From NCBI RefSeq assembly GCF_017811755.1, contig NZ_JADDJF010000003.1:124001-188000 (forward strand): a stretch of DNA of 64,000 nucleotides. Reading direction: 5' to 3'. This document shows, piece by piece, positions 52,173 to 61,141 of the stretch. Within the stretch, counting starts at the first letter, position 1. Each line of letters begins with the position of its first letter. The translations under genes were made by a program, and so were the position numbers. Below the pieces are notes generated by a model, which saw nothing but the letters and a program-made list of their open reading frames with translations, was not told the DNA's origin and did not search any database. This DNA comes from Pararhodobacter sp. SW119 (GTDB lineage: Bacteria > Pseudomonadota > Alphaproteobacteria > Rhodobacterales > Rhodobacteraceae).

Positions 52173-53687
52173 ATGCAGAGCGGCCTTCATCATGTCACCG
52201 CGATCACCGGGCGCGTGCAGGCCAATGTCGATTTCTACGCAGGGTTCCTGGGCTTGCGGCTGGTCAAGCAGACCGCCGGCTTCGCGGATGACGAACAGCT
52301 GCATCTGTTCTACGGCGACGCCGCCGGCAGCCCTGGCAGCCTCGTCAGCTTTCTGGTGTGGGAGGCCGGCGCGCGGGGGCGCACCGGGCACGGCCAGCCA
52401 TCGGAGATCGCGCTGGCGGTGCCGCCGGGCAGCATCGGTGCGTGGTTGTCGCGGGCGCTGGCGGCGCAGGTGGCGGTCGAGGGGCCGAAACGCGAATTCG
52501 GCGAGCCGGTGCTGCGGCTGAAGGACCCCGACGGTTTGATCGTGAAGCTGGTGGGCGCCGATCTGCCCGCCGCCGCGCCGCAGCCCGACCCGACCGCGCC
52601 CACGCGGCTGCGCGCCGTCACCCTGCTGACGGCCGAAGCCGCAGCGACCGCGGATTTCATCGCGCGCTTCGGCTATCGCCCCGGCCCGGTCGAGGGGGGC
52701 GTGCGACGGATGCTGTCGGACACCGACGCGGTCGATATCCGCGATGCGCGGGGCTATGTCCCGGCGATCCCCGGCGCGGGGATGATCGATCACCTGGCGT
52801 TTCGCGCCGCCGATGCCGGGGCGGTCCGCGCGATGCGACTCGCGTTGGGGGCCGCGGCGGATCTGACCGCCGTCCATGACCGGCGCTATTTCCTGTCGCT
52901 CTATGTCCGCGAACCGGGCGGGGTGCTGATCGAGCAGGCGACCGATGGGCCGGGATTTGCGGTGGATGAACCCGCGGACCGGCTGGGCGAAACCCTGATG
53001 TTCCCGCCGATGGAGGCGGCCCGCCGCGACGATCTGCGGGTGATGCTGCCGCAATTCGCCCGCCCGGGCGAGGAAGGGATGCCGATGCGCGATCTGCCGT
53101 TCATTCACCGCCTCCACCGCCCCGAGGATCCCGATGGATCGACGCTTGTGCTGCTGCACGGCACCGGCGGGAACGAGGCCGACCTGATGCCGCTCGCGCA
53201 TCGGATCGCACCGCGCGCGACGCTGCTGGGTGTGCGCGGGCGATCGACCGAGGAGGGGATCAACCGCTGGTTTCGTCGCTACGACGCGGTGACCTACGAT
53301 CAGGCCGATATCCGCGCCGAGGCCGAGGCCTTCGCGGGCTTCGTCGCGGGTGCGGTGCGGGGCTACGGGCTGGATGCGGCGCGCATGACGTTTCTGGGGT
53401 ATTCCAACGGGGCGAACCTGCTGGGGGCGGTGATGTTGCTGCATCCGGGGGTGGTGCGGCGCGCGATCCTGCTGCGCGGGATCGCGGTGCTGGCGGATGC
53501 GCCCGCGCCCGACCTGACCGGGACCGAGGTGCTGCTGCTGTCGGGCGCGCGCGACCCCTTCGCGCGGATGGCGCCGGCGCTGGAAGACGCCCTGCGCGCC
53601 GGTGGCGCGACGGTCGAGGCGAAGGTCCTGCCCGCCGGGCATGACATCGGACCAGCCGATGTTGAGGTGGTCGCGAGCTGGATCTGA
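52173..53687 (+). CDS. Glyoxalase/VOC dioxygenase - alpha/beta hydrolase fusion
   Basis: This is a 504-aa two-enzyme protein. Residues 1-300 are a two-repeat VOC ring-cleaving-dioxygenase type (LHHVTAITG metal His near 6-7, DHLAF His 207, VLIEQ Glu 254), like MhqA/MhqO. Residues 320-504 are a carboxylesterase/phospholipase-type alpha/beta hydrolase with HGTGGNE, nucleophile Ser411 (GYSNG), Asp461 and His490. The hydrolase may process the product of the dioxygenase. The start at ATG 52173 drops an unneeded extension. Divergent from the pirin gene; related pirin, VOC and quinone-handling genes often cluster. Confidence 0.85.
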   Translation: MQSGLHHVTAITGRVQANVDFYAGFLGLRLVKQTAGFADDEQLHLFYGDAAGSPGSLVSFLVWEAGARGRTGHGQPSEIALAVPPGSIGAWLSRALAAQVAVEGPKREFGEPVLRLKDPDGLIVKLVGADLPAAAPQPDPTAPTRLRAVTLLTAEAAATADFIARFGYRPGPVEGGVRRMLSDTDAVDIRDARGYVPAIPGAGMIDHLAFRAADAGAVRAMRLALGAAADLTAVHDRRYFLSLYVREPGGVLIEQATDGPGFAVDEPADRLGETLMFPPMEAARRDDLRVMLPQFARPGEEGMPMRDLPFIHRLHRPEDPDGSTLVLLHGTGGNEADLMPLAHRIAPRATLLGVRGRSTEEGINRWFRRYDAVTYDQADIRAEAEAFAGFVAGAVRGYGLDAARMTFLGYSNGANLLGAVMLLHPGVVRRAILLRGIAVLADAPAPDLTGTEVLLLSGARDPFARMAPALEDALRAGGATVEAKVLPAGHDIGPADVEVVASWI

Positions 53688-53741
53688 TCGGTCAGGCGCG
53701 ATCCCCGGACCTCGCTGCCTGCGCCGTGGCCCCGGGCGTGG

Positions 53742-53758
53742 CATTCCGGTCCGGAATG
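53742..53758. promoter_or_regulatory. Palindrome upstream of the peptide-binding gene
   Basis: CATTCCGG-T-CCGGAATG is a perfect 17-bp dyad about 80 bp upstream of the binding-protein start. It is an operator candidate. It lacks the YAAV/TGAW box and TTAAC tail, so it is not a member of the R family. Confidence 0.45.
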
Positions 53759-53835
53759 AGCGCGCCACAAAACGGCAACAGCCAACCGGGGTGAAGACGT
53801 CTATGATCCGCGCGTCTGACATGGAGGAATGAAAA

Positions 53836-55431
53836 ATGGCACACGGACGCATCTGGATGGCGCTGTGTCTTTCCACGGCGCTTGCCCCGCTTGGCGCGCA
53901 GGCCGAAGGACCGGTCGCGCCGGCGATCACTTTCCTGACCTGGCCGGCGGCCAGCTACCAGCACTACTACGAAACCTCGAACTACATCGCGGAAAGCTGG
54001 CGCGAGTTGGGGCTGGAGGTGACGCTGGACCCGCAGCCGTTTCCGTCACCCATGCTGGGCATGTGGTTCACCGAGCGCGACTTCGACGTGGTGATGTCGG
54101 TGCTGTCGGGATCGCCTGCCCGGCTGGACCCGGAATTCTTTACCGTGACGCAATTCATCGAGGCGTCGGCGGCGTCGGGTGGCATGAATGTCGGCGGCTT
54201 CCAGTCAGCGGAGATGGAGGAATTGCACGCCGAGCAGCGTCGCCTCTATGACCCCGAGGCCCGGCGCGAGGTGATCCACCGCATCCAGGAGCTGATCTAC
54301 GAAGAACAGCCCGAGGGCCTGATCGCCTCGGTCGTCAACACGATGGCGATCAACACCGATGTCGCCCGGCTGGAGGAATACCGCCCCTCGCCCGACGGGG
54401 TGCGGTCGATCTGGAACCTGATCCGGCTGGAACCGGTGGGCGATGCGACCGATGTGCGGCTGGGCTGGACCATCGACCAGGACAGCTGGAACCCGCTGAC
54501 GCTGCGCACGCTGGAGGATCTGGACCGCGTGAGCCTGATCTACGACCGGCTGGTGGTGACCGGCCCCGACGGGCGGCCGGAGATGTGGGCGGCGACGTCG
54601 ATCGACGTGGTGGACGACACCACGATCGAGGTCGCGCTGCGCGACGATCTGGAGTTCAACGACGGCACGCCGGTGACGGCCGAGGACGTGGCCTTCACCT
54701 TCCGCTTCCTAAAGGAGAACGAGGCGGTCTATTTCCGGTCGGTCCTGACCAGCCTGGAGGACGTGCAGGCCGAAAACGGCAGCGTCCGCTTCACGCTGAC
54801 CGGGCCGTCGGCGTCGTTCGTGTCGCAGGCGCTGGGGCAGATCCCGATCCTGCCTGCGCATGTCTGGTCGGAGATCGATGATCCGGCGAGCCACGCCAAT
54901 ACCGAGCCGGTCGGCAGCGGGCCCTACAACCTGGCCTACTGGCGGCAGGGGCAGGAGATTTCGTTCACCCGCAACGAGGACCACTTTATGGAGCCGCGCG
55001 CGGATCTGCTGATGATCCAGTACGGCTCGGCCGAGGTGCTGGCGGCGGCGCTGCGGCGGGGCGAGATCGGCGTGTCGCTGCAGCCGATCGTGCCGACGGT
55101 GGTGGAGCTGTTCGAGGACGAGGATCACCTGCAGCTGATCCGCGCGCAGTCGAACGGGCACATGTCGGCACGCTACAATGTCGAGCACCCGCTGCTGGCG
55201 CACAAGGCGGTGCGGCAGGCGCTGGCGCATGCGATCCCGCGCGACATGATCATCCAGGACATCCTGAACGACGATGCGGTCGCCATCGCGACGCCGCTGG
55301 TGCCGGTCAACGCCTACTGGTCGCACCCGGATCTGGAGGTGCAGGCGTATGATCTGGACCGCGCCCGCGAGATCCTGTCCGAGGCGGGATTCAGCTGGGA
55401 CGACAGCGGCCGGCTGCGCATGCCGGAATGA
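53836..55431 (+). CDS. Peptide/solute-binding protein of SBP_bac_5 type, apparently circularly permuted
   Basis: This is a 531-aa exported protein (signal peptide about residues 1-23, ending GAQA). Residues 25-200 look like the C-terminal half of a normal Opp/Dpp-type binding protein: AESWRELGLEVTLDPQPF, YDPEARREVIHRIQELIYEEQPEGLIA. Residues 206-531 look like the usual N-terminal half: GWTIDQDSWNPLTLRTLEDLDRVSLIYDRLVV, FNDGTPVTAEDVAFTF, VGSGPY. The protein ends where a normal one would continue. It lies opposite an Opp-type ABC operon that has no binding protein of its own, so it is the likely partner. Confidence 0.82.
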   Translation: MAHGRIWMALCLSTALAPLGAQAEGPVAPAITFLTWPAASYQHYYETSNYIAESWRELGLEVTLDPQPFPSPMLGMWFTERDFDVVMSVLSGSPARLDPEFFTVTQFIEASAASGGMNVGGFQSAEMEELHAEQRRLYDPEARREVIHRIQELIYEEQPEGLIASVVNTMAINTDVARLEEYRPSPDGVRSIWNLIRLEPVGDATDVRLGWTIDQDSWNPLTLRTLEDLDRVSLIYDRLVVTGPDGRPEMWAATSIDVVDDTTIEVALRDDLEFNDGTPVTAEDVAFTFRFLKENEAVYFRSVLTSLEDVQAENGSVRFTLTGPSASFVSQALGQIPILPAHVWSEIDDPASHANTEPVGSGPYNLAYWRQGQEISFTRNEDHFMEPRADLLMIQYGSAEVLAAALRRGEIGVSLQPIVPTVVELFEDEDHLQLIRAQSNGHMSARYNVEHPLLAHKAVRQALAHAIPRDMIIQDILNDDAVAIATPLVPVNAYWSHPDLEVQAYDLDRAREILSEAGFSWDDSGRLRMPE

Positions 55432-55440
55432 CGCCAACGG

Positions 55441-55523
55441 GGAAGTGCGCACGCGTGCGCACTTCCGTAAGGCGCTGATTCAAGAAAGAAAAAATCCGCC
55501 GTTAACCGCAATGAAACTTTCGG
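55441..55523 (+). repeat. Intergenic element R7
   Basis: A perfect 26-bp palindrome (55441-55466, arm GGAAGTGCGCACG, centre 55453.5), box TAAGGCGCTGAT at 55468-55479, and TTAACC from 55502 (49 nt from the centre). The tail 55499-55523 is identical over 25 nt to that of R5. The palindrome begins 9 nt after the binding-protein stop and the element precedes that gene's terminator, so it is probably transcribed. Confidence 0.7.
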
Positions 55524-55540
55524 TGCGGGGCTGCAAGTGG

Positions 55541-55577
55541 ACGGGCCCGGGCAGTGATGCCCGGGCCCGTTGCTTTT
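55541..55577 (+). terminator. Strong terminator of the binding-protein gene
   Basis: ACGGGCCCGGGC (55541-55552), loop AGTGAT, GCCCGGGCCCGT (55559-55570), then TGCTTTTT. A 12-bp perfect stem with U-tract. Confidence 0.88.
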
Positions 55578-55589
55578 TGTCCGTCCGGG

Positions 55590-56048
55590 TCAGCTGGCGG
55601 CGGCGGTCGCCTCGTCGATGATCGCGTGCAGGCGATCGCGATAGGCTTTGGGCAGGCCCAGCGCCTTGGCGCCCTTGTGGATCGGGCCGACATAGCTTTC
55701 GGGCGGCTGGTGCGGTCCGCGGTCGTTGGGAATGAAGTAGGTCACCGAGTCGATTGACTGCCCGTCCGAGGTGTAGACGGTGACCGGCTTGTGCGCCCAG
55801 CGCCCCTCGGCAACGCCGGCGGAGGCATCCATCGCCGCCATGTCTTCGTCTGACATCTCGTAATGCACGCCCCAGGTTTCGGCCCCGTCGACGTGGATCA
55901 GGGTGCAGCCGCCATGCGTCGGATCGTTGCACTTGGCGAAGCGCAATTCGTGGTCGGGCAGGCGGGCGACGGTGATCGGCCGGGCCGAGGGCGCGACCGA
56001 GCGCATCAGGTCGATGTCCATCAGGTTGCCATAGGCGAAGTAGTGCAT
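55590..56048 (-). CDS. Gamma-glutamylcyclotransferase-fold protein, catalytic Glu not seen
   Basis: This is a 152-aa GGCT/AIG2-fold protein starting MHYFAYGNLMD (family YxxYGSNM motif) with VHYEMSDEDMAAMDASAGVAEG. In known cyclotransferases the Lx(x)xEG segment carries the catalytic Glu; here the position reads MDASAG, so the Glu appears to be Ala. It may be inactive or a different enzyme. It is the last gene of the peptide ABC operon, one nucleotide after the ATPase stop. The ATG 56046-56048 places the YGN motif at the N-terminus. Confidence 0.75.
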   Translation of the reverse strand: MHYFAYGNLMDIDLMRSVAPSARPITVARLPDHELRFAKCNDPTHGGCTLIHVDGAETWGVHYEMSDEDMAAMDASAGVAEGRWAHKPVTVYTSDGQSIDSVTYFIPNDRGPHQPPESYVGPIHKGAKALGLPKAYRDRLHAIIDEATAAAS

Positions 56049-56049
56049 G

Positions 56050-57102
56050 TCAGGTCCTTTCGTTGGTGTCGGGGTTCGACTCATTGGCCAGGGCGTCGTC
56101 GCGTTCCCATGTCTCGGGGCGCAGGGCGGCGGGGCGCAGGGCGTCCATCTCGTCGCTGCGGTGGCAGCGGGCGTGGTGGCCGGGACCGAGGACGCGCATC
56201 GGCGGGTCGGTGCGGCAGCGGTCTTGCGCGAAGGGGCAGCGCGGGGCGAACCGGCAGCCGGGGGGCGGTGCGATCAGGTCGGGCGGGCGGCCGGGGATCG
56301 AGATCGGCTCGACCGCGGCACCCAGCCGCGGCAGCGCGTTGTAAAGGCCCAGCGTGTAGGGATGGGCGGGTGCGGCGATCACCTGCGCGGTCGGGCCGGC
56401 CTCGACGATCATGCCGCCGTACATGACGACGATGCGTTCGCAATTCTCGATCACCAGCCCGAGGTCGTGGGTCACCAGAAGCTTGGCGAAGCCGAGTTCG
56501 GTCTGAAGCTGGCGCAGGCTGCGAAAGATCTGGTCCTGCACGATCACGTCCAGCGCCGTCGTCGGCTCGTCCGCCAGCAGCACCGGCGGGCGCAGGGCCA
56601 GCGCCATGGCGATCAGCACCCGCTGGCGCATCCCGCCCGAGAACTGGTGCGGGAAGTCGTCGATGCGCGCGGGGTCGACGCCGACCATCTGGAACAACTC
56701 CTGGATGCGGGCGCGGATCTTGTCGCGGGGCCAGTCCGCGTGCGCGCGGATCGCCTCGGAAATCTGGGCGCTGACGCGCTTGACGGGGTTGAGGGCGTTG
56801 AGCGCGCTTTGCGCGATCATGGCGATGCCGGACCAGCGCACGCGGCGCCAGGCATCGGGGCCGGCGGCGACCAGGTCGGTGCCGCGAAACCGGATCGCAC
56901 CCCTCTCGATCGCGGCATTCGGGGGCATGACGCCCATGACCGCCTTCAGCAGCGTGCTCTTGCCGCAGCCCGATTCGCCGACGATGCCAACGCTTTCGCC
57001 CGGCGCCACCGACAGCGAGACATCGCGCAGCGCGGCGGCGGTGCCCGTGCGGGTCGCATAGCCGAGGTCGAGGCCGTCGATTTCGAGGATCGGCGCGCTC
57101 AT
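56050..57102 (-). CDS. Peptide ABC transporter ATPase (OppD/DppD-like)
   Basis: This is a 350-aa ATPase with Walker [10 protein letters not shown], signature [14 protein letters not shown], Walker [13 protein letters not shown] and the oligopeptide-transporter C-terminal cysteine motif ([14 protein letters not shown]) that can hold an iron-sulfur cluster. The ATG overlaps the permease stop (ATGA, 57099-57102). Operon order: ATPase F, permease B, permease C, this, GGCT-fold gene. Confidence 0.93.
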   Translation of the reverse strand: MSAPILEIDGLDLGYATRTGTAAALRDVSLSVAPGESVGIVGESGCGKSTLLKAVMGVMPPNAAIERGAIRFRGTDLVAAGPDAWRRVRWSGIAMIAQSALNALNPVKRVSAQISEAIRAHADWPRDKIRARIQELFQMVGVDPARIDDFPHQFSGGMRQRVLIAMALALRPPVLLADEPTTALDVIVQDQIFRSLRQLQTELGFAKLLVTHDLGLVIENCERIVVMYGGMIVEAGPTAQVIAAPAHPYTLGLYNALPRLGAAVEPISIPGRPPDLIAPPPGCRFAPRCPFAQDRCRTDPPMRVLGPGHHARCHRSDEMDALRPAALRPETWERDDALANESNPDTNERT

Positions 57103-57959
57103 ATCGCCCTCAGCCGCGGGTTGATGACCTGCTCGTAGGCGCGGCCGATGAAGTAGACGGCCGAGACGAGGATCATGATGGCGATGCCGGGCGGGACCAC
57201 CCACCAGGGGGCGCGGTACATGACCTGGCTGGCGTAGGCATCGTAAAGGATCGAGCCCCAGCTGATGACATTGGGATCGCCGAAGCCGAGAAAGCCGATA
57301 CTGGCCTCGGTGATGATCGCCCAGGCGAGCGCGAAGGCGGTGCTGACGAGGGCGAGTGGCAGGACGTTCGGCGCGATTTCGCGGTAGAGGATCGCCCAGT
57401 CGCTGGCGCCGGTGGTGCGCGCGGCGGCGACGAAGGGCATTTCGCGCAAGCTGAGCACCTGGGCGCGGATCACCCGCGCGGTGGAGCGCCACATGACGAT
57501 GGTCATGGCGAAGATGATCGTCCAGATGCTGCGCCCGGACATGGCCAGCACGACGATGATGAAGGGCAGGAACGGCAGGCCGAGGAAGATGTCGGTGATG
57601 CGCATGAGGATGGCGTCGACCCGCCCGCCGAAATAGCCCGCGATCAGCCCGATGTTGAGCCCGATCAGCACGGTGCCGATGGCGGTCATCCCGCCGACCA
57701 GGAATGCCGGCCGCGCGCCGTAGAGCATCTGGCTGGCGATGTCGCGGCCCATCAGCGTGGTGCCCAGCCAATGATCGGCAGAGGGGCCGGCCAGCCGCAC
57801 CAGCCGGCCGTCCGCGCCATAGGTGCGCGCCATCGGGTCGAAGGGCGCGATCCAGGGGCCGAGGATGGCGAGCGCGGCGAAGACGCCCAGCACGACCAGC
57901 GCGACCCGCCCCGAGGGGACGTCCCAGACCGCCGCGATGAAGGATTTCAGGATGCGCAT
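57099..57959 (-). CDS. Peptide ABC permease (OppC/DppC-like)
   Basis: This is a 286-aa permease with six predicted helices; the N-terminal [10 protein letters not shown] segment and the binding-protein-dependent permease loop ([31 protein letters not shown]) are present. Followed by an overlapping ATPase gene. Confidence 0.93.
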   Translation of the reverse strand: MRILKSFIAAVWDVPSGRVALVVLGVFAALAILGPWIAPFDPMARTYGADGRLVRLAGPSADHWLGTTLMGRDIASQMLYGARPAFLVGGMTAIGTVLIGLNIGLIAGYFGGRVDAILMRITDIFLGLPFLPFIIVVLAMSGRSIWTIIFAMTIVMWRSTARVIRAQVLSLREMPFVAAARTTGASDWAILYREIAPNVLPLALVSTAFALAWAIITEASIGFLGFGDPNVISWGSILYDAYASQVMYRAPWWVVPPGIAIMILVSAVYFIGRAYEQVINPRLRAI

Positions 57960-57963
57960 CGGG

Positions 57964-58935
57964 TCACCTGTAGACGATGCGGGGATCGAGGAGGCCGTAG
58001 AGCAGATCGGCCACGAAGGTACCCACGATGGTCAGCACCGCGATCAGCAGGAAGGCGCCCTGCACCACCGGATAGTCCGAGCGCGTGATCCCCTCGATCA
58101 TCAGAAGGCCGAGGCCGGGCCAGCTGAACACCGTCTCGATCACGACCGAGCCCGCGACCGACCAGCCGAGGATCATCGGCAGCGTGGTGGCCAGCGGCAG
58201 GAGCGAATTGCGCATGGCGTGACCGTAGAGGACCTGGCGTTCGCGCAGGCCCTTCATGCGGGCGAGTTCGACGTAATCCTCGCCGATGGTGCTGAGCATG
58301 GTGGAGCGCATCAGCAGGAGCGGGAAGCAGAGGTTGTAAAGCGTGTTGACGAAGAAGGGCAGCGCCAGGTGGTGGAGGAAATCGAGCGTCAGGTACATCC
58401 GCCAGGTCGGGTCGGGAAAGCGGCCGGGGGTGACGATATGACCGGTGGGAAACCAGTTGAGCCAGATCGAGAAGACGAGGATCGCCAGCATCCCCAACCA
58501 GAAGACCGGCGCCGATTGCAGCGCGGTCGCGGCCAGGACCAGGCTGCCCTCGGCCCGGCCGCCGCGATACCAGGCCATCAGCGCGCCGCCGAACGCGCCG
58601 ATCACATAGGCCGCGATCATCGAGGGCAGGATCAGCAGAAGCGTGTTGACCAGGCGCAGCTCGATCAGTTCCCACACCGGGCGCGAGGTGCGGAACGAGA
58701 GGCCGAAATCGAGGCGCGCCAGATTGCCGAGATAGACGAAATACTGCTCGATCAGCGGCCGGTCGAGGCCGAAACGCGCCTGCATCGCCGCGCGCGCGTC
58801 GGCATCCAGCGCCGGGCTGATCACCGTCGCCGTCGGATCGCCGGGCAGCAGGCGGAAGAGGAAGAACATCAGCGTGATCATCGCAAACAGCGTGATCGCC
58901 ATGTGGAAGAGGCGGCGCAGGATGTAGCTTCCCAT
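57964..58935 (-). CDS. Peptide ABC permease (OppB/DppB-like)
   Basis: This is a 323-aa permease starting [25 protein letters not shown], with FRLLPGDPT and the EAA-type loop EDYVELARMKGLRERQVLYGHAMRNSLLP. The ATG overlaps the upstream ATPase stop (TGATG at 58933-58937). A 4-nt gap separates it from OppC-like. Confidence 0.93.
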   Translation of the reverse strand: MGSYILRRLFHMAITLFAMITLMFFLFRLLPGDPTATVISPALDADARAAMQARFGLDRPLIEQYFVYLGNLARLDFGLSFRTSRPVWELIELRLVNTLLLILPSMIAAYVIGAFGGALMAWYRGGRAEGSLVLAATALQSAPVFWLGMLAILVFSIWLNWFPTGHIVTPGRFPDPTWRMYLTLDFLHHLALPFFVNTLYNLCFPLLLMRSTMLSTIGEDYVELARMKGLRERQVLYGHAMRNSLLPLATTLPMILGWSVAGSVVIETVFSWPGLGLLMIEGITRSDYPVVQGAFLLIAVLTIVGTFVADLLYGLLDPRIVYR

Positions 58936-59921
58936 CAGCTGGTCCCTCGCCCGGGCAGGGGGTTGATGCAGGCGGCGGCATGCGCGCCGGGGCCCAGCGA
59001 CGGGTCGGTCGCGGCGCAGGCGGGCAGCGCGCGCGGGCAGCGCGGGGCGAAACGGCAGCCGGGGGGCATCGCGGTTGCGTCGGGGATGCCGCCGAGGATG
59101 TCGGGCGCCGGCCGGTTCGCGCCCGGAACCGGGTTGGGGATCGCCGAGACGAGTGCGGCGGTATAGGGATGGCGCGGCGCGGCCAGCACCTGGTCCGTCG
59201 GCCCGATCTCGACAATGCGGCCGAGGTACATGATCGCCAGCCGGTCGCAGACCGCGCCCACCGTCGCCAGGTCGTGCGTGATGTAGAGAAGCGAGATCCC
59301 GCGGTCGCGCACCAGCCGGCGCAGCAGGCGGATGATGCCCCATTTGATCGACACGTCCAGCATCGAGATCGGCTCGTCCGCGACCAGGATGTCGGGTTCC
59401 AGCACGATGGAGCGCGCGATGCAGACCCGCTGGCGCTGGCCGCCGGAGATCTGGTGTGGGAACTTGTCGAGATACTGCTCGACCGGCGACAGGCCTGCCT
59501 GCTGAAGCGCGTCGACCACGCGGGCCTGCATCTGCGCGCCGCGCTTCATGCCCTGATAGAGCAGCGGGCGCGACACGATCTCGCCGATCGCGTGCTGCGG
59601 ATTGAGCGAGCCGTAGGGGTCCTGAAAGATCATCTGCACGCGGCGGTGAAAGGCGCGCCGGTCGGCCAGCCGCAGCGCCTGCGCGTCGGTGCCGTCAAAA
59701 TCGACGCGGCCCGCGCCCGGCTCCTCCAGCCCGACCAGCAGGCGGCCCATCGTCGACTTGCCGCAACCGGATTCGCCGACAAGGCCCAGGACCTCGCCGC
59801 GGTCCAGCGTGAAGCTGACGCCGTCGACGGCGCGCAGGACCTGGTCGCGGCGCGGGTCGAAGACCGCGCGCAGGCCGCCCGACAGCCGGTAATGCTTGCT
59901 CAGCCCCGCAACCGAGATCAT
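58935..59921 (-). CDS. Peptide ABC transporter ATPase (OppF/DppF-like)
   Basis: This is a 328-aa ATPase with Walker [10 protein letters not shown], signature [14 protein letters not shown], Walker [13 protein letters not shown] and the C-terminal CRFAPRCP motif. It is first in the operon, an unusual order for Opp systems, and has no binding-protein gene beside it. Start ATG 59919-59921. Divergent from a LysR gene. Confidence 0.92.
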   Translation of the reverse strand: MISVAGLSKHYRLSGGLRAVFDPRRDQVLRAVDGVSFTLDRGEVLGLVGESGCGKSTMGRLLVGLEEPGAGRVDFDGTDAQALRLADRRAFHRRVQMIFQDPYGSLNPQHAIGEIVSRPLLYQGMKRGAQMQARVVDALQQAGLSPVEQYLDKFPHQISGGQRQRVCIARSIVLEPDILVADEPISMLDVSIKWGIIRLLRRLVRDRGISLLYITHDLATVGAVCDRLAIMYLGRIVEIGPTDQVLAAPRHPYTAALVSAIPNPVPGANRPAPDILGGIPDATAMPPGCRFAPRCPRALPACAATDPSLGPGAHAAACINPLPGRGTS

Positions 59922-60050
59922 GCCGTTTCCCGGCGGGGGGATATGTCGCGCCTGTGCGTCATCGGGGCATGATGGACCGGCGCGCGCGGCGTTGTACATT
60001 GCCAATTCTTGCGTCTATCATTCCGTATCCGAATGACCAGAGGCCGACCG

Positions 60051-60971
60051 ATGCGCCGCACCCTGCCTTCGACCCGCGACATGTGCTGCTTCGAATCGGT
60101 CGTGCGAAACGGCTCGGTCACGCGGGCCGCGCATGAGCTGAACATGACGCAAAGCGCGGTCAGCCGGCGCATCGGCTATCTGGAGGAGATGCTGGGCCAG
60201 AAGCTGTTCATCCGCGAGAAGCAGCGCGTCATCCCGACGCTCGCCGCGCAGGAATACGCCGAAAGCCTGCACCAGCTGATCAACGGAATCGAGGTGGCGA
60301 CGACCCGCATCCTGACGCACGGGCGCAAGGGCGGCACGCTGGTGCTGGCCTGCCTGCCGACCTTCGGGTCGCGCTGGCTGGTGCCGCGGCTCAATCGCTT
60401 TCTGGAGGACAATCCGGGGATCGACATCAACCTCGTCTCGAAGATCTCGCGCTTCTCGTTCGAGGGCGAGGGGCCGCACGCCGCGATCTATTTCGGCGAG
60501 GGCGAATGGCCCGGCGCCGAAATGCGCTACCTGATGCCCGAAAGCGTGGTGCCGGTGGCCGCGCCCTCGCTGATCGGCCCGGCGCCGCTGGCCGACCCCG
60601 CGGCGCTGGCCAACATGACCCTGATCCAGCACACCACGCGACCGCAGCTTTGGCGTGAATGGCTCGACTCCGCGGGGCTTGCCACGATCAACGGGACGGT
60701 GGGGCCGAAGTTCGAATACTACGCGCTGGTGATCGAGGCGGCGGTCGCCGGCATCGGCGTGGCGCTGCTGCCCGAGTTCCTGGTCCGGCGCGAGATCGCC
60801 AGCGGGCTGCTGGTGCGCGCGGTGGAACGCCCGATGCAATGCCGCGAGGCCTATTTCTACGTCTTCCCGAAGAAGTTCGCGGACAATCCGAACGTCGTCT
60901 GTTTCGGCGCCTGGCTCAAGCAGGAGATCGACCGCTTCATCGCCGAACCGCTGCCGCCGGTGCCCGCCTGA
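60051..60971 (+). CDS. LysR-family regulator (GcvA-like)
   Basis: This is a 306-aa regulator with an N-terminal winged helix (CFESVVRNGSVTRAAHELNMTQSAVSRRIGYLEEMLGQKLF) and a GcvA/AmpR-like co-inducer domain. The ATG at 60051 has AGAGG 7 nt upstream; ATG 60033 and TTG 60009 are in-frame alternatives. It is divergent from the peptide ABC operon, so it probably controls that operon through the shared 130-bp gap. Confidence 0.88.
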   Translation: MRRTLPSTRDMCCFESVVRNGSVTRAAHELNMTQSAVSRRIGYLEEMLGQKLFIREKQRVIPTLAAQEYAESLHQLINGIEVATTRILTHGRKGGTLVLACLPTFGSRWLVPRLNRFLEDNPGIDINLVSKISRFSFEGEGPHAAIYFGEGEWPGAEMRYLMPESVVPVAAPSLIGPAPLADPAALANMTLIQHTTRPQLWREWLDSAGLATINGTVGPKFEYYALVIEAAVAGIGVALLPEFLVRREIASGLLVRAVERPMQCREAYFYVFPKKFADNPNVVCFGAWLKQEIDRFIAEPLPPVPA

Positions 60972-61029
60972 CCCGCTGGCGGCGCCTAGACGCGTAACTT
61001 GCGTGCGGTTGGCGGAAAATTGAGCCGAA

Positions 61030-61045
61030 ACTTTGTGTGCAAAGT
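61030..61045. promoter_or_regulatory. Inverted repeat upstream of the BI-1 gene
   Basis: ACTTTG (61030-61035) and CAAAGT (61040-61045) around TGTG, immediately upstream of a CTTGAAA promoter box. A possible regulator site. Confidence 0.35.
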
Positions 61046-61055
61046 GCCGGTTTAG

Positions 61056-61084
61056 CTTGAAAGACGCGACCGGAGTCTCGATAT
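61056..61084 (+). promoter_or_regulatory. Candidate promoter of the BI-1 gene (RpoH- or sigma-70-like)
   Basis: CTTGAAA (61056-61062) and, after 14 nt, CTCGATAT (61077-61084). It fits sigma-32 loosely, or a sigma-70 TTGAAA/GATATT pair with 16-nt spacing. It lies 58 bp upstream of the ATG. Confidence 0.45.
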
Positions 61085-61141
61085 TGTGGGCAATCGCGGA
61101 GCGCCTTGCGCCGCGGCTTGCCATATCGAACGGAGGAATTC

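Noticed and set aside
53742-53758. The CATTCCGG-T-CCGGAATG dyad as an R element
   Set aside because: No box or TTAAC tail at the fixed distances; treated as a separate operator candidate.
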